From: Jeongeupia wiesaeckerbachi
GTDB taxonomy: Bacteria; Pseudomonadota; Gammaproteobacteria; Burkholderiales; Chitinibacteraceae
NCBI RefSeq assembly: GCF_050916355.1
Contig: NZ_CP136946.1
Span: 186,001 to 250,000, forward strand
DNA length: 64,000 nt
Direction of reading: 5' to 3'
The notes under the pieces were generated by a model that was not told the origin of the DNA, did not search any database, and saw only the letters and a program-made list of their open reading frames with translations. Positions 52,397-62,966 of this stretch are shown here, one piece after another (the stretch's first letter is position 1; every line of letters begins with the position of its first letter). The position numbers and the translations under genes were made by a program.

Positions 52397-53629
52397 TCAT
52401 TGTTCGGCCTGCTTGTGCGCACGACGGCCGTTCGGGCGCGATGCGGCAGCGCTGGCGTTGCGCTTGGCCGGGTCGACGACTTCGACCGCCGCGCCATCGC
52501 GCAGCCGGTCGGCGCCGTCGGTAACAACCTTGTCGCCCGGCGCAGCGCCCTCAAGGATGACGATGCGCTCGCCCTGGGTCGGCCCGGTCTTGACGACATG
52601 CTGCTTGACCTTGCCGTCGTTGCCGACGACCCAGACAAAGCTGCCCTGGGCGCCGTGCTGGATCGCCGCACCCGGCGCGATCGCCACGTCCTTCAGGTCG
52701 GCGACCTTGATCCGCGCATTGACGAACTGGTTCGGGAACAGCATGCCGTCGTCGTTGGCAAACTGCGCCTTGAGCTTGACCGTGCCGGTGGTCGTATCGA
52801 TCTGGTTGTCGAGCGTCAGCAGCTTGCCGGTCGCAATCGCCTTGCTCAGGCCGCGGTCCCATGCCTCGACCTGCAGCTGCTGGCCCTGGCTCAGCGGCGC
52901 AAGCACCTGCGGCAGTTGCGCTTCGGGCAGGGTGAACAGCACATTGATCGGGTTGATCGTGGTGATCACGACCAGGCCGTTGGTGTCGCCCGATTTGACC
53001 AGATTGCCCGGGTCGACCTGGCGCAGGCCGACGCGGCCGGTCACCGGCGCGGTCACGCGCGAATAGGTCAGGTCGAGCCGGGCGGCGTCGATCGCGCCCT
53101 GATCGGCCTTGACCGAGCCTTCGTACTGGCCGACCAGCGCCACCTGCGCATCGACCTGCTGCTTGGCGATCGATTCCTGCTTCAGCAGCTGCTGGTAACG
53201 CGCCAGATCGGCGCGGGCGTTGGCGAGCTGGGCCATGTCCTTGGCCATCTGGCCTTCGGCCTGCGTCAGCGCCACCTGGAACGGCCGCGGATCGATCTCG
53301 GCCAGCAACTGACCCTGCTTGACGATCTGCCCCTCGGTGAAGTGCAGCTTCATCAGTTGGCCATCGACCTGGCTGCGAACGATCACGGTATTCGCCGCGG
53401 TCACCGTGCCGAGCCCGGACAGGATCACCGGCATCTCGCCCTTGACCACCGGCTGCGCCTGCACCGGCTGCGGGCCGCTCATGCCCATGCCGCCGCGCCC
53501 GCCCGCCTTGGCCGTTTGTGGCGGCGCCTCGCGGCTCAGTAGCCAGCCACCGCCGGCGAGCACGACGATTATGGCGGCGATCCACCAGCGGCGGTGCGGT
53601 GTGCGGGCGTCAGGGGTGGCGTTGGACAT
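52397..53629 (-). CDS. mdtA: RND efflux pump periplasmic adaptor, MdtA type
   Basis: A 410-residue membrane-fusion protein: N-terminal anchor (WWIAAIIVVLAGGGWLL), barrel-sandwich halves (VIVRSQVDGQLMKLHFTEGQ and LTYSRVTAPVTGRVGLRQVD), a helical hairpin between, and a C-terminal membrane-proximal domain (IVILEGAAPGDKVVTDGADR). The VDGQLMKL segment is characteristic of MdtA/MuxA. It should dock MdtBC to the outer-membrane factor. The ATG of MSNATPDART is chosen; a TTG six codons upstream is possible. It lies downstream of the spy-like gene across a hairpin. Confidence 0.92.
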   Translation of the reverse strand: MSNATPDARTPHRRWWIAAIIVVLAGGGWLLSREAPPQTAKAGGRGGMGMSGPQPVQAQPVVKGEMPVILSGLGTVTAANTVIVRSQVDGQLMKLHFTEGQIVKQGQLLAEIDPRPFQVALTQAEGQMAKDMAQLANARADLARYQQLLKQESIAKQQVDAQVALVGQYEGSVKADQGAIDAARLDLTYSRVTAPVTGRVGLRQVDPGNLVKSGDTNGLVVITTINPINVLFTLPEAQLPQVLAPLSQGQQLQVEAWDRGLSKAIATGKLLTLDNQIDTTTGTVKLKAQFANDDGMLFPNQFVNARIKVADLKDVAIAPGAAIQHGAQGSFVWVVGNDGKVKQHVVKTGPTQGERIVILEGAAPGDKVVTDGADRLRDGAAVEVVDPAKRNASAAASRPNGRRAHKQAEQ

Positions 53630-53671
53630 GGATGAATCCGTAAGCAAATCGGCTAGTTTAAACGCGGAAAC

Positions 53672-53691
53672 GGGCCGTCGTCAGACGGCCC
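53672..53691 (-). terminator. Hairpin between the spy-like gene and mdtA
   Basis: On the minus strand GGGCCGTC and GACGGCCC pair around TGAC and are followed by GTTT. The short T run suggests a leaky terminator or RNA processing site, which would set the chaperone gene above the pump genes. Confidence 0.55.
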
Positions 53692-53714
53692 TGAAAGTTG
53701 AGAGGCAATAACGC

Positions 53715-54224
53715 TTACAGCGTAGCGTCTGCCGGTGCCGGCGGACGGGCACCGTGCGCGCCGGGCATCCGGTGCTTGCCCGGACCGAAGTGCTTGACCA
53801 TGCCATCCAGCGTCTGGTTCTGCGCAGGCGTCAGCGACTTGGCCAGCGTGTCGGTCGCGTCGGCCATCTTCAGCGTACGCTTGGCGTGCTCCTGCATCAT
53901 CGCCGCACGCTGGCGCAGTTGCTCGGCGGCAGCGATGCCGTCCTGCTTCTGCCTTGCCGGCGGCTGGGTGAAGGTCTCGCGGGTGGTCTTGGCGTAGGCA
54001 TCCCACGCGCCCTGCTGCGCCGGCGTGATCTGCAGTTTCTGCGCCATGCGCGTCAATCTGGCGTCCAGCTTCGCTTGCCACTGTTCCGGCGTCAGTCGCT
54101 CGTGATGTCCCCAGCGCGCTTGCGCAGGTGCGCTGGCCGGCGCATCCGCCATCGCGGCGGTGGCGGCAGTACCAAGGACGAGGGCAGCGATCAGGCTGGT
54201 GACGATCCGACGATTACGTTTCAT
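53715..54224 (-). CDS. Spy/CpxP family periplasmic chaperone
   Basis: A 169-residue exported protein with signal peptide (IVTSLIAALVLGTAATAAMA) and a helical mature part carrying two LTxxQ motifs (LTPEQWQAKL and LTPAQNQTLD), the hallmark of Spy and CpxP. Spy-type proteins protect periplasmic proteins from aggregation and are induced by envelope stress through Cpx and Bae systems. The start MKRNRRIVTS has AAGGAG nine bases upstream. The neighbouring OmpR/EnvZ-type genes and mdtABC give the same stress-response context as in E. coli. The Pro/Gly/His tail (FGPGKHRMPGAHGARPP) may bind metal. Confidence 0.88.
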   Translation of the reverse strand: MKRNRRIVTSLIAALVLGTAATAAMADAPASAPAQARWGHHERLTPEQWQAKLDARLTRMAQKLQITPAQQGAWDAYAKTTRETFTQPPARQKQDGIAAAEQLRQRAAMMQEHAKRTLKMADATDTLAKSLTPAQNQTLDGMVKHFGPGKHRMPGAHGARPPAPADATL

Positions 54225-54242
54225 GTCCGAGTTCTCCTTGAT

Positions 54243-54508
54243 GAACCTGTTCACGACCTTTTCGCATCAGCGTTCGGCGCAGTGCCGGTTCGGGAGCAAG
54301 GCGCGCACCGCGCCGCGGTACGGGTACCGCAAGCGGTTTGCAACGCCGCGATCCACCGGCAATGCACCGAACCCGAAGGGCCGGGCCGGAAAAAGGTCAT
54401 TCACTACGTTGTACTCCTTGCCAATAACCTGTTATTGCCTTCGTCGTACGCCTTGTGCCGGATCTTTTTCCGGCCCGGCGCTGGTGTGAAAAGGTCGTGA
54501 ACAGGTTC
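54243..54508. repeat. Nested inverted repeat between the spy-like and ompR-like genes
   Basis: The outer arms are a 21-bp perfect inverted repeat (54243-54263 and 54488-54508). Inside are a second perfect 15-bp pair (54381-54395 and 54464-54478) and a central CAATAAC-CT-GTTATTG palindrome (54422-54437). The core AACCTGTT recurs in the arms and centre. There are no clear target-site duplications or transposase. Transcribed toward the spy-like gene, the last arm would end four bases before its ribosome site, so this may be a structured 5' leader. Confidence 0.7.
54267..54404 (-). CDS. Candidate small leader ORF (45 residues)
   Basis: Inside the nested inverted repeat a GTG-initiated frame of 45 codons follows AAGGAG by nine bases and ends just before the outer arm. 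The peptide is Arg-rich (VNDLFPARPFGFGALPVDRG at its start) and resembles nothing I know. Its ribosome site echoes that of the spy-like gene (CAAGGAG after AACAGGTT in both). It may be a leader peptide or an accident of the repeat. Confidence 0.2.
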   Translation of the reverse strand: MNDLFPARPFGFGALPVDRGVANRLRYPYRGAVRALLPNRHCAER

Positions 54509-54569
54509 TAAGAGCGAGGCCATTACACCTTGGCGATGTGAACCGCGTTTGCACACAAAGCCGCTTTTT

Positions 54570-54595
54570 GTAAACGGGTTGTAAAACAGGGTAAA
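54570..54595 (+). promoter_or_regulatory. Triple GTAAA box (OmpR/CpxR-like operator)
   Basis: GTAAA occurs at 54570, 54581 and 54591, 11 and 10 bases apart. The second and third give GTAAA-N5-GTAAA, exactly the E. coli CpxR box. One-turn spacing of direct repeats is typical for OmpR/PhoB-family dimers. The box lies about 80 bases before the response regulator gene and could also act on the divergent spy-like gene. Confidence 0.55.
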
Positions 54596-54673
54596 CACCC
54601 TGCCACATCCCCCCCCGGCCCCCGCGCGGGCGTTATCCTTGGGGCAGACGGAACACACGCAAGGCCAGACTCC

Positions 54674-55390
54674 ATGCACCACGCCAAATCCCTGCTCGTT
54701 GTCGACGATGACGCCGACCTGCGCGCGCTGCTGTCGGGCTATCTGGGTGAACAGGGTTTCGACGTCACCGAAGCCGGCGACGGCCGCGCCATGGCTGCGG
54801 CGCTCGCCGTGCGCGCCTTCGACCTCGTCATCCTCGACCTGATGCTGCCCGGCGACGACGGGCTGACGCTGTGCCGCAACCTGCGCGCCGAATCGACGGT
54901 ACCGATCCTGATGCTGACGGCGCGCGGCGACGAACTCGATCGCATCATCGGCCTCGAAATGGGCGCCGACGACTACCTGCCCAAACCGTTCAATCCGCGC
55001 GAGCTGCTGGCGCGGATCAAGAGCATCCTGCGCCGCGCGCATGAACGCAGCGGCGAGGAAAAGACCGTGCGCGAGCTGGCGTTTGCCGGCTGGGCGCTCG
55101 ATCTGGGCGCCCGGCACCTGATCGGCAGCGACGGTGTCGTCACGCCGTTGTCCTCCGGCGAATTCCGGCTGCTGTCGGCGCTGGCCGAAAACGCCAACCG
55201 CGTGCTGTCGCGCGACCAGTTGATGGACGTGCTGGCCGGGCGCGAATCCGGCCCGTTCGACCGCACCATCGACGTGATGATCAGCCGGCTGCGCCGCCGG
55301 CTTGGCGACGACGCGCGCGAACCGGTGCTGATCAAGACGATCCGCAGCGAAGGCTATGTGCTCGCCACCACGGTGGAGCGCCGCGCATGA
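54674..55390 (+). CDS. OmpR-family response regulator
   Basis: A 238-residue regulator: receiver domain with LLVVDDD, phosphoacceptor D55 in VILDLMLPGDDGLTLC and Lys in YLPKPFNPRELLARI, then a winged-helix trans_reg_C domain (SSGEFRLLSALAENANRVLS ... IDVMISRLRRRLGDD). The receiver region is closest to OmpR itself. Together with the kinase downstream (four-base overlap) it forms an OmpR/EnvZ-type pair. Position beside spy-mdtABC and the GTAAA boxes suggests control of these genes, in the role BaeSR/CpxAR play in E. coli. Confidence 0.92.
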   Translation: MHHAKSLLVVDDDADLRALLSGYLGEQGFDVTEAGDGRAMAAALAVRAFDLVILDLMLPGDDGLTLCRNLRAESTVPILMLTARGDELDRIIGLEMGADDYLPKPFNPRELLARIKSILRRAHERSGEEKTVRELAFAGWALDLGARHLIGSDGVVTPLSSGEFRLLSALAENANRVLSRDQLMDVLAGRESGPFDRTIDVMISRLRRRLGDDAREPVLIKTIRSEGYVLATTVERRA

Positions 55391-56772
55391 GCCTGCCGCA
55401 GTGGCTGAAACGCATTCTGCGCGGCCCCAGGACTTTGCTGGGTCAGTTGGTTCTGGCGCTGATGATGGGGCTGATCATCGCCAACCTCGCCGGCATGTGG
55501 CTGGTGATGCAGGACCGGCTGCGCTATACGCGCTTCATCCGCGGCGAATACGCGGCGCAGCGGATCGCCGACATCGTCTCGGTGCTGAACGAAACGCCGG
55601 CCGACGAGCGCGCCCGGCTGGTGCGCGTCCTCGACGCCCCGCCGACGCACCTGACGATGGCCGAGCCATGGAAACCCCGGCGTGGCCCCGCCAGCGACGA
55701 GGCCGACGCTTTCGCCGACGTGCTGCAGGGCAAACTCGCCACGCCGTTCCAGGTGCTTTCGCTGAAAAGCGCACCCTATGATCACCGGCACCCGCGCGCC
55801 ATCGGCCGTGAAGGCCCGCCCAAGCCGATGCCGCTGCTGTTCGTGCAAACGCAGGCGCGGCTCGGCGACGGCGCGGTGGCGACGTTCAGCTTCGCCATTC
55901 CGTCCTCAAGCCGGCAGGATCCTTACCGCCTGCTCGGCTGGCTGCTGCTGGTCGGCGCGGCGGTGTCGCTGCTGTCGTTCTGGGCGGTACGGCGGCTGAC
56001 CCGGCCGCTGGCGATGTTCTCGAACGCCGCCACCGGTCTGGCCAAGAATCTCGACCAGCCGCCGCTGCAGGAAACCGGGCCGCAGGAAGTCGCCGACGCC
56101 GCCCGCGCGTTCAACGCGATGCAGCGCGAACTGAAGCGCTATCTGGAAACGCGGGCGCAAATGCTCGCCGGCGTCTCGCACGATCTGCGGCTGCCGATCA
56201 CCCGGGTGCGCCTGCGGCTGGAGAAGCTGTCCGACGCCAAGCTCAAGGGCGACATCGAGCACGATCTGCTCGAAATGGACGAGATGATCGACAACACCCT
56301 CGCCTTCCTGCGCGCCGACGCCAGCAGCGAGAAAACGGTGAAGATCAACGTCGCCGCGCTGCTCGACGGTGTGATCGAAGACATGGAAGCGCTTGGTGCC
56401 GAGCCGGTGCTGCACGGCACCCCGCGCCGGCCGCTAACCGGCAGGCCGCTGGCGCTGCGGCGCTGCCTGTCGAATCTGCTCGACAACGCACGGCGCTACG
56501 GCGGCCCGCAGATCGCCGTCGACGTTGCCGAACACGATGACACGCTGGAAATCCGCATCGCCGATCACGGCCCGGGCATTCCCGAAGCCGACCGCGAGCG
56601 CGTGTTCGAACCCTATGTGCGGCTGGAAGCCTCGCGCGCGCGCCACACCGGCGGCAGCGGCCTCGGGCTGGCGATCGCCCGCGCCACGGCGCGCAGCCAC
56701 GGCGGCGAGATCACGCTGACAGACCGTCCCGGCGGCGGCCTAGTGGTCGTGCTGACCCTGCCGCTGGGCTGA
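55387..56772 (+). CDS. EnvZ-like membrane sensor histidine kinase
   Basis: A 461-residue kinase: membrane helix 1 (LGQLVLALMMGLIIANLAGM), a periplasmic domain of about 120 residues, membrane helix 2 (LLGWLLLVGAAVSLLSFWAV), HAMP domain (RRLTRPLAMFSNAATGLAK), dimerisation box with His265 in GVSHDLRLPITRVRLRLEKL, and a HATPase domain (NLLDNARRYGG, GSGLGLAIARA). Phe/Met-rich membrane segments and an EnvZ-type H box support the EnvZ assignment. The signal is unknown. It converges with tpiA, nine bases away. Confidence 0.92.
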   Translation: MSLPQWLKRILRGPRTLLGQLVLALMMGLIIANLAGMWLVMQDRLRYTRFIRGEYAAQRIADIVSVLNETPADERARLVRVLDAPPTHLTMAEPWKPRRGPASDEADAFADVLQGKLATPFQVLSLKSAPYDHRHPRAIGREGPPKPMPLLFVQTQARLGDGAVATFSFAIPSSSRQDPYRLLGWLLLVGAAVSLLSFWAVRRLTRPLAMFSNAATGLAKNLDQPPLQETGPQEVADAARAFNAMQRELKRYLETRAQMLAGVSHDLRLPITRVRLRLEKLSDAKLKGDIEHDLLEMDEMIDNTLAFLRADASSEKTVKINVAALLDGVIEDMEALGAEPVLHGTPRRPLTGRPLALRRCLSNLLDNARRYGGPQIAVDVAEHDDTLEIRIADHGPGIPEADRERVFEPYVRLEASRARHTGGSGLGLAIARATARSHGGEITLTDRPGGGLVVVLTLPLG

Positions 56773-56781
56773 TCGATCCGC

Positions 56782-57537
56782 TCAGCCGTGCGCGGCCTTG
56801 GCGATGGCGAGAAACTCGCCGGCGTCGAGCGACGCGCCGCCGATCAGCCCGCCGTCGATATCGGGCTGGGCAAAGAAGCTCGCGGCGTTGCCCGGTTTGA
56901 CGCTGCCGCCGTACAGCACCGGCAGCGTATCGGCGAGCTCGGCGCTGTGGTCCGCCAGCCGGTCGCGAATGAAGCGGTGTACCGCCTGTGCGCCGTCCGG
57001 CGTCGGCGTCTTGCCGGTGCCGATCGCCCAGACCGGCTCGTAGGCAACGATCACCATCGCCAGCCGCGTTTCGTTGAGCAAGGCGAACAGCGGCATCAGC
57101 TGCCTTGCCAGCACCGCCTCGGTCTCGCCGGCATCGTGCTGGTCTTGCGTTTCGCCGATGCAGAACACCGGACGAATGCCGTTCTCGACCGCGCGCAGGG
57201 CTTTCTCGGCAACGCGGACTTCGGATTCGCCATGGTAAAGGCGGCGCTCCGAATGGCCGACGATGACGATGCTGCAGTCGAAATCGGTCAGCATCGCGCC
57301 GCAGACCTCCCCGGTGAATGCACCGCCGATTTCGGCCGACAGATCCTGCGCGCCCCAGACGACGCCGGTTCCCGCCAGCGCCTGCTGGCATTGCAGCAGA
57401 TAGGGAAACGGCGCGCAGACGCCCAATTGCACCGGCGCGGCGGCGCTTTCCGCCGCGTGTACACCGGCCAGCAGCGTCTGATTGGCGGCCAGCCCGCCGT
57501 TCATTTTCCAGTTGCCGATTACCCAGTGCTGGCGCAT
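56782..57537 (-). CDS. tpiA: Triosephosphate isomerase
   Basis: A 251-residue TIM barrel that interconverts dihydroxyacetone phosphate and glyceraldehyde 3-phosphate. Lys of VIGNWKMNGG, electrophile His of VIVGHSERRLYHGE, catalytic Glu of VAYEPVWAIGTGKTPTP and the phosphate loop LPVLYGGSV are all present. AGGAG lies seven bases before the ATG. It is 11 bases downstream of glpK, so it is the last gene of the glycerol operon and lets glycerol-derived triose enter glycolysis. A second tpiA elsewhere, in the usual housekeeping place, is likely. Confidence 0.96.
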   Translation of the reverse strand: MRQHWVIGNWKMNGGLAANQTLLAGVHAAESAAAPVQLGVCAPFPYLLQCQQALAGTGVVWGAQDLSAEIGGAFTGEVCGAMLTDFDCSIVIVGHSERRLYHGESEVRVAEKALRAVENGIRPVFCIGETQDQHDAGETEAVLARQLMPLFALLNETRLAMVIVAYEPVWAIGTGKTPTPDGAQAVHRFIRDRLADHSAELADTLPVLYGGSVKPGNAASFFAQPDIDGGLIGGASLDAGEFLAIAKAAHG

Positions 57538-57548
57538 CGCATCGCTCC

Positions 57549-59054
57549 TCAGCCCGATCCGGCCGAGCGTTTGGCCGGCAGCGTCGCCTGCTCGACCGCG
57601 ATTTCCCACTGCGCCATCCGCTGCGCCGCCTCGTCGCGGCTGACACTGGGCATGAAAGTCCGGTCGACTTGCCGGTGCGCTTCGAGATCGGCGGCACTGG
57701 CAAACAGTCCGGTCGCCAGACCCGCGAGGTAAGCCGCGCCGAGCGCGGTCGATTCGATCACCTTGGGACGTACAACCGGGATGCCGAGCAGATCGGCCTG
57801 AAACTGCAGCAGCAGATTGTTCGCTGCCGCACCGCCGTCGACACGCAGTTCGGCGATCGGCGACACCGCGTCGCGCTGCATCGCCGCCAGCACCGAGGTG
57901 CTCTGGAACGCGATCGACTCGAGCGCCGCGCGTGCGACGTGGGCAACCGTCGTGCCGCGGCTGAGACCGACAATCGCCCCTTGCGCCGTCGGCACCCAGT
58001 ACGGCGCGCCAAGGCCGGTGAACGACGGCACGAACACGACGCCGCCCGAATCGGGGACCGAAAACGCCAGACTTTCGATGTCGGACGAACTCGAAATCGC
58101 TTTCAGGCCATCGCGCAGCCACTGCACCACCGCGCCGCCGATAAACACACTGCCCTCGAGCGCGTATTGCGACGTGGCGCCGGTCTGGCAGGCGGCGGTA
58201 CTGATCAGGCCGTTCTGCGACACTGCGGCCGCGTCGCCGGTATGCATCAGGATGAAACAGCCGGTGCCATAGGTGTTCTTGGCCTTGCCGCGCGTAAAAC
58301 AGGCCTGGCCGAACAGCGCTGCCTGCTGGTCGCCGGCGATGCCGGCGATGCGCACTGGCGCCCCGAACCATTCGGGCTCGGTTTGACCATAGAGATGGCT
58401 GGACGGGCAGACCACCGGCAACAGCGCGCGCGGGATGTCGAATGCCGCAAGCAGCTCGTCGTCCCACGCCTGGGTATGGATATTGAACAGCATGGTGCGC
58501 GATGCATTGGTCGTATCGGTGACGTGCAGCCGGCCGCCGGTCAGCTTCCAGACCAGCCAGCTGTCGACGGTGCCGAAGGCCAGTTCGCCGCGCTCGGCGC
58601 GCTGCCGGACGCCGGGGACCTGATCGAGCAGCCAGCGCAATTTGGTCGCGGAAAAATACGGATCGATCACCAGCCCGGTCCGGCTGCGGACCAGTTCATC
58701 GAGGCCGGCCTCGCGCAGCGCGTCGCACAGCGTTTCGGAGCGCCGGTCCTGCCAGACGATGGCGTTGAAGACCGGCTCGCCGCTGCGCCGGTCCCAGACC
58801 AGTGTGGTTTCGCGCTGGTTGGTGATGCCGAGCGCGTCAAGCTCACCGGCGGCAAGCCCCGCCTTCGCCAGTGCCTCGCGACAGGTCTGCAACTGGCTTT
58901 GCCAGATCGCCTGCGGGTCGTGCTCGACCCAGCCCGGTTGCGGAAAAAGCTGGGGGAATTCGCGCTGCGCGCTGACCACGATTTCGCCGCGCTCATCGAA
59001 AATCACCGCGCGCGAACTCGACGTGCCCTGATCCAGCGCCATCAGATACGGCAT
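57549..59054 (-). CDS. glpK: Glycerol kinase
   Basis: A 501-residue FGGY kinase that phosphorylates glycerol. Motifs: LMALDQGTSSSRAVIFDERG, ITNQRETTLVWDRRSGEPVF, and the C-terminal VFVPSFTGLGAPYWVPTAQG and ELRVDGGAAANNLLLQFQAD. The length and order are standard. The whole upstream block (glpT-P-Q-U-V) is a glycerol ABC importer, so this kinase traps imported glycerol as glycerol 3-phosphate. It is separated from glpV by 90 bases containing a hairpin. Confidence 0.97.
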   Translation of the reverse strand: MPYLMALDQGTSSSRAVIFDERGEIVVSAQREFPQLFPQPGWVEHDPQAIWQSQLQTCREALAKAGLAAGELDALGITNQRETTLVWDRRSGEPVFNAIVWQDRRSETLCDALREAGLDELVRSRTGLVIDPYFSATKLRWLLDQVPGVRQRAERGELAFGTVDSWLVWKLTGGRLHVTDTTNASRTMLFNIHTQAWDDELLAAFDIPRALLPVVCPSSHLYGQTEPEWFGAPVRIAGIAGDQQAALFGQACFTRGKAKNTYGTGCFILMHTGDAAAVSQNGLISTAACQTGATSQYALEGSVFIGGAVVQWLRDGLKAISSSSDIESLAFSVPDSGGVVFVPSFTGLGAPYWVPTAQGAIVGLSRGTTVAHVARAALESIAFQSTSVLAAMQRDAVSPIAELRVDGGAAANNLLLQFQADLLGIPVVRPKVIESTALGAAYLAGLATGLFASAADLEAHRQVDRTFMPSVSRDEAAQRMAQWEIAVEQATLPAKRSAGSG

Positions 59055-59111
59055 GTCCGACCCTTGGTTTGCGTTGACGGGCCTCGCCGCCAGGGCAACG
59101 GCCCGCAGAAA

Positions 59112-59137
59112 GCGCCGGGAAAGTTGCCCCCCGGCGC
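59112..59137 (-). terminator. Intercistronic hairpin between glpV and glpK
   Basis: GCGCCGGG and CCCGGCGC pair across a ten-base loop with no T run. It probably protects or processes the message between the abundant binding-protein gene and glpK rather than ending transcription. Confidence 0.4.
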
Positions 59138-59144
59138 AGCGTGT

Positions 59145-60878
<1,734 letters not shown>

Positions 60879-60982
60879 CTTCTTCTCCTGAACGCCCCGC
60901 GTGCTCATCGTTACGGTGACCGCGGCGGGGAGATCGGCGGGCCGTTGATGATTTTTGTAGTATCGAAACACGCACTACACAA

Positions 60983-61261
60983 TCATCCTTTCCACATCAC
61001 CAGCGCCAGCAGCAGCATCGACAGTGCAAACCCCGGCCAGGCGCTGGCGTCTTCCGCCGATAGCCCAAGCCACGCGAGGTTGACGTAAGCGGCGAGCAGC
61101 AAGCCGATGAACAAACGGTCGCCCCGTGTCGTCGCAATCGGCAGCCAGCCCTTGCGCTCGATCGTCGGCCAGCGGATTTCCAGCACCGTCATCACCACCA
61201 GCATCAGCGCGATACAGCCGAAAAACGCGGCGACTTCGGGAGTCCACATCATCCAGCCCAT
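60983..61261 (-). CDS. glpU: DUF2160 small membrane protein of the glycerol importer (GlpU type)
   Basis: A 92-residue protein with three hydrophobic segments (AAFFGCIALMLVVMTVLEIR, LFIGLLLAAYVNLAWLGL, FALSMLLLALVMW). DUF2160 proteins occur nearly only between permease and binding-protein genes of glycerol ABC operons, where this one lies; the role is unknown but GlpU is needed in Rhizobium, as I recall. It is 15 bases after the GlpQ-type permease gene. Confidence 0.85.
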   Translation of the reverse strand: MGWMMWTPEVAAFFGCIALMLVVMTVLEIRWPTIERKGWLPIATTRGDRLFIGLLLAAYVNLAWLGLSAEDASAWPGFALSMLLLALVMWKG

Positions 61262-61276
61262 GTCATTCGCCCTCCA

Positions 61277-62081
61277 TCAGACGCGGCCCATCGCAAAGCC
61301 CTTGGCGATGTAGTGCCGGACGAACCAGATCACCAGCACACCGGGTACCAGCGTCAGCACACCGGCCGCGGCGAGCACCCCCCAGTCCATGCCGGCGGCC
61401 GACACCGTGCGCGTCATCACCGCGGCGATCGGTTTGGCGTTGACCGACGTCAGCGTGCGCGCCAGCAAGAGTTCGACCCAGCTGAACATGAAGCAGAAGA
61501 ACGCCGTGACACCGACGCCGGCCTTGATCAGCGGCAGGAAGATCTTGATGAAAAAGGCCGGAAAGCTGTAGCCGTCGATATAGGCGGTCTCGTCGATCTC
61601 GCGCGAAACGCCGGACATGAAGCCCTCCAGAATCCACACCGCCAGCGGCACGTTGAACACCATGTGCGCCAGCGCCACCGCCCAATAGGTGTCCATCAGG
61701 CCGATGCTCGAATACAGCTGGAAGAATGGCAGCAGGAACACCGCCGGCGGCGTCATCCGGTTGGTCAAGAGCCAGAAAAAAAGATGCTTGTCGCCGAGGA
61801 AGCGATAGCGCGAAAACGCGTACGCGGCCGGCAGCGCCACCAGCACCGACAACACCGTGTTGATCAGCACATAGCTGATCGAATTCAGATAACCCCAGTA
61901 CCACGACGGATCGGTGAAGATCACCCGGTAGTTATCCAGCGTCGGCGCCTGCGGCAGCAAGGTGAACACGCCGAGCGTTTCCTCGTTGGTGCGCAGCGAC
62001 ATCGCCAGCATCCAGTACAGCGGCAATAGCGTGAACAGCATGTACAGCGTCAGCATGATCGCGCGGGGCAGGACGCGGCTT

Positions 62082-62089
<8 letters not shown>
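61277..62089 (-). CDS. glpQ: ABC glycerol importer, permease (GlpQ type)
   Basis: A 270-residue MalG-like permease with six membrane segments (AIMLTLYMLFTLLPLYWMLA first) and the EAA loop EIDETAYIDGYSFPAFFIKI that contacts the ATPases. It is not related to E. coli GlpQ, a phosphodiesterase; the name follows the Rhizobium operon. It overlaps the preceding permease gene by eight bases. GGAGAGG precedes the ATG. Confidence 0.9.
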
Positions 62090-62957
<868 letters not shown>

Positions 62958-62966
62958 CGCCGCTCC

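Noticed and set aside
52098..52400. 100-residue minus-strand frame in the mdtA-mdtB gap
   Set aside because: It translates a hairpin-rich repeat-like sequence and has no ribosome site; treated as part of the repeat.
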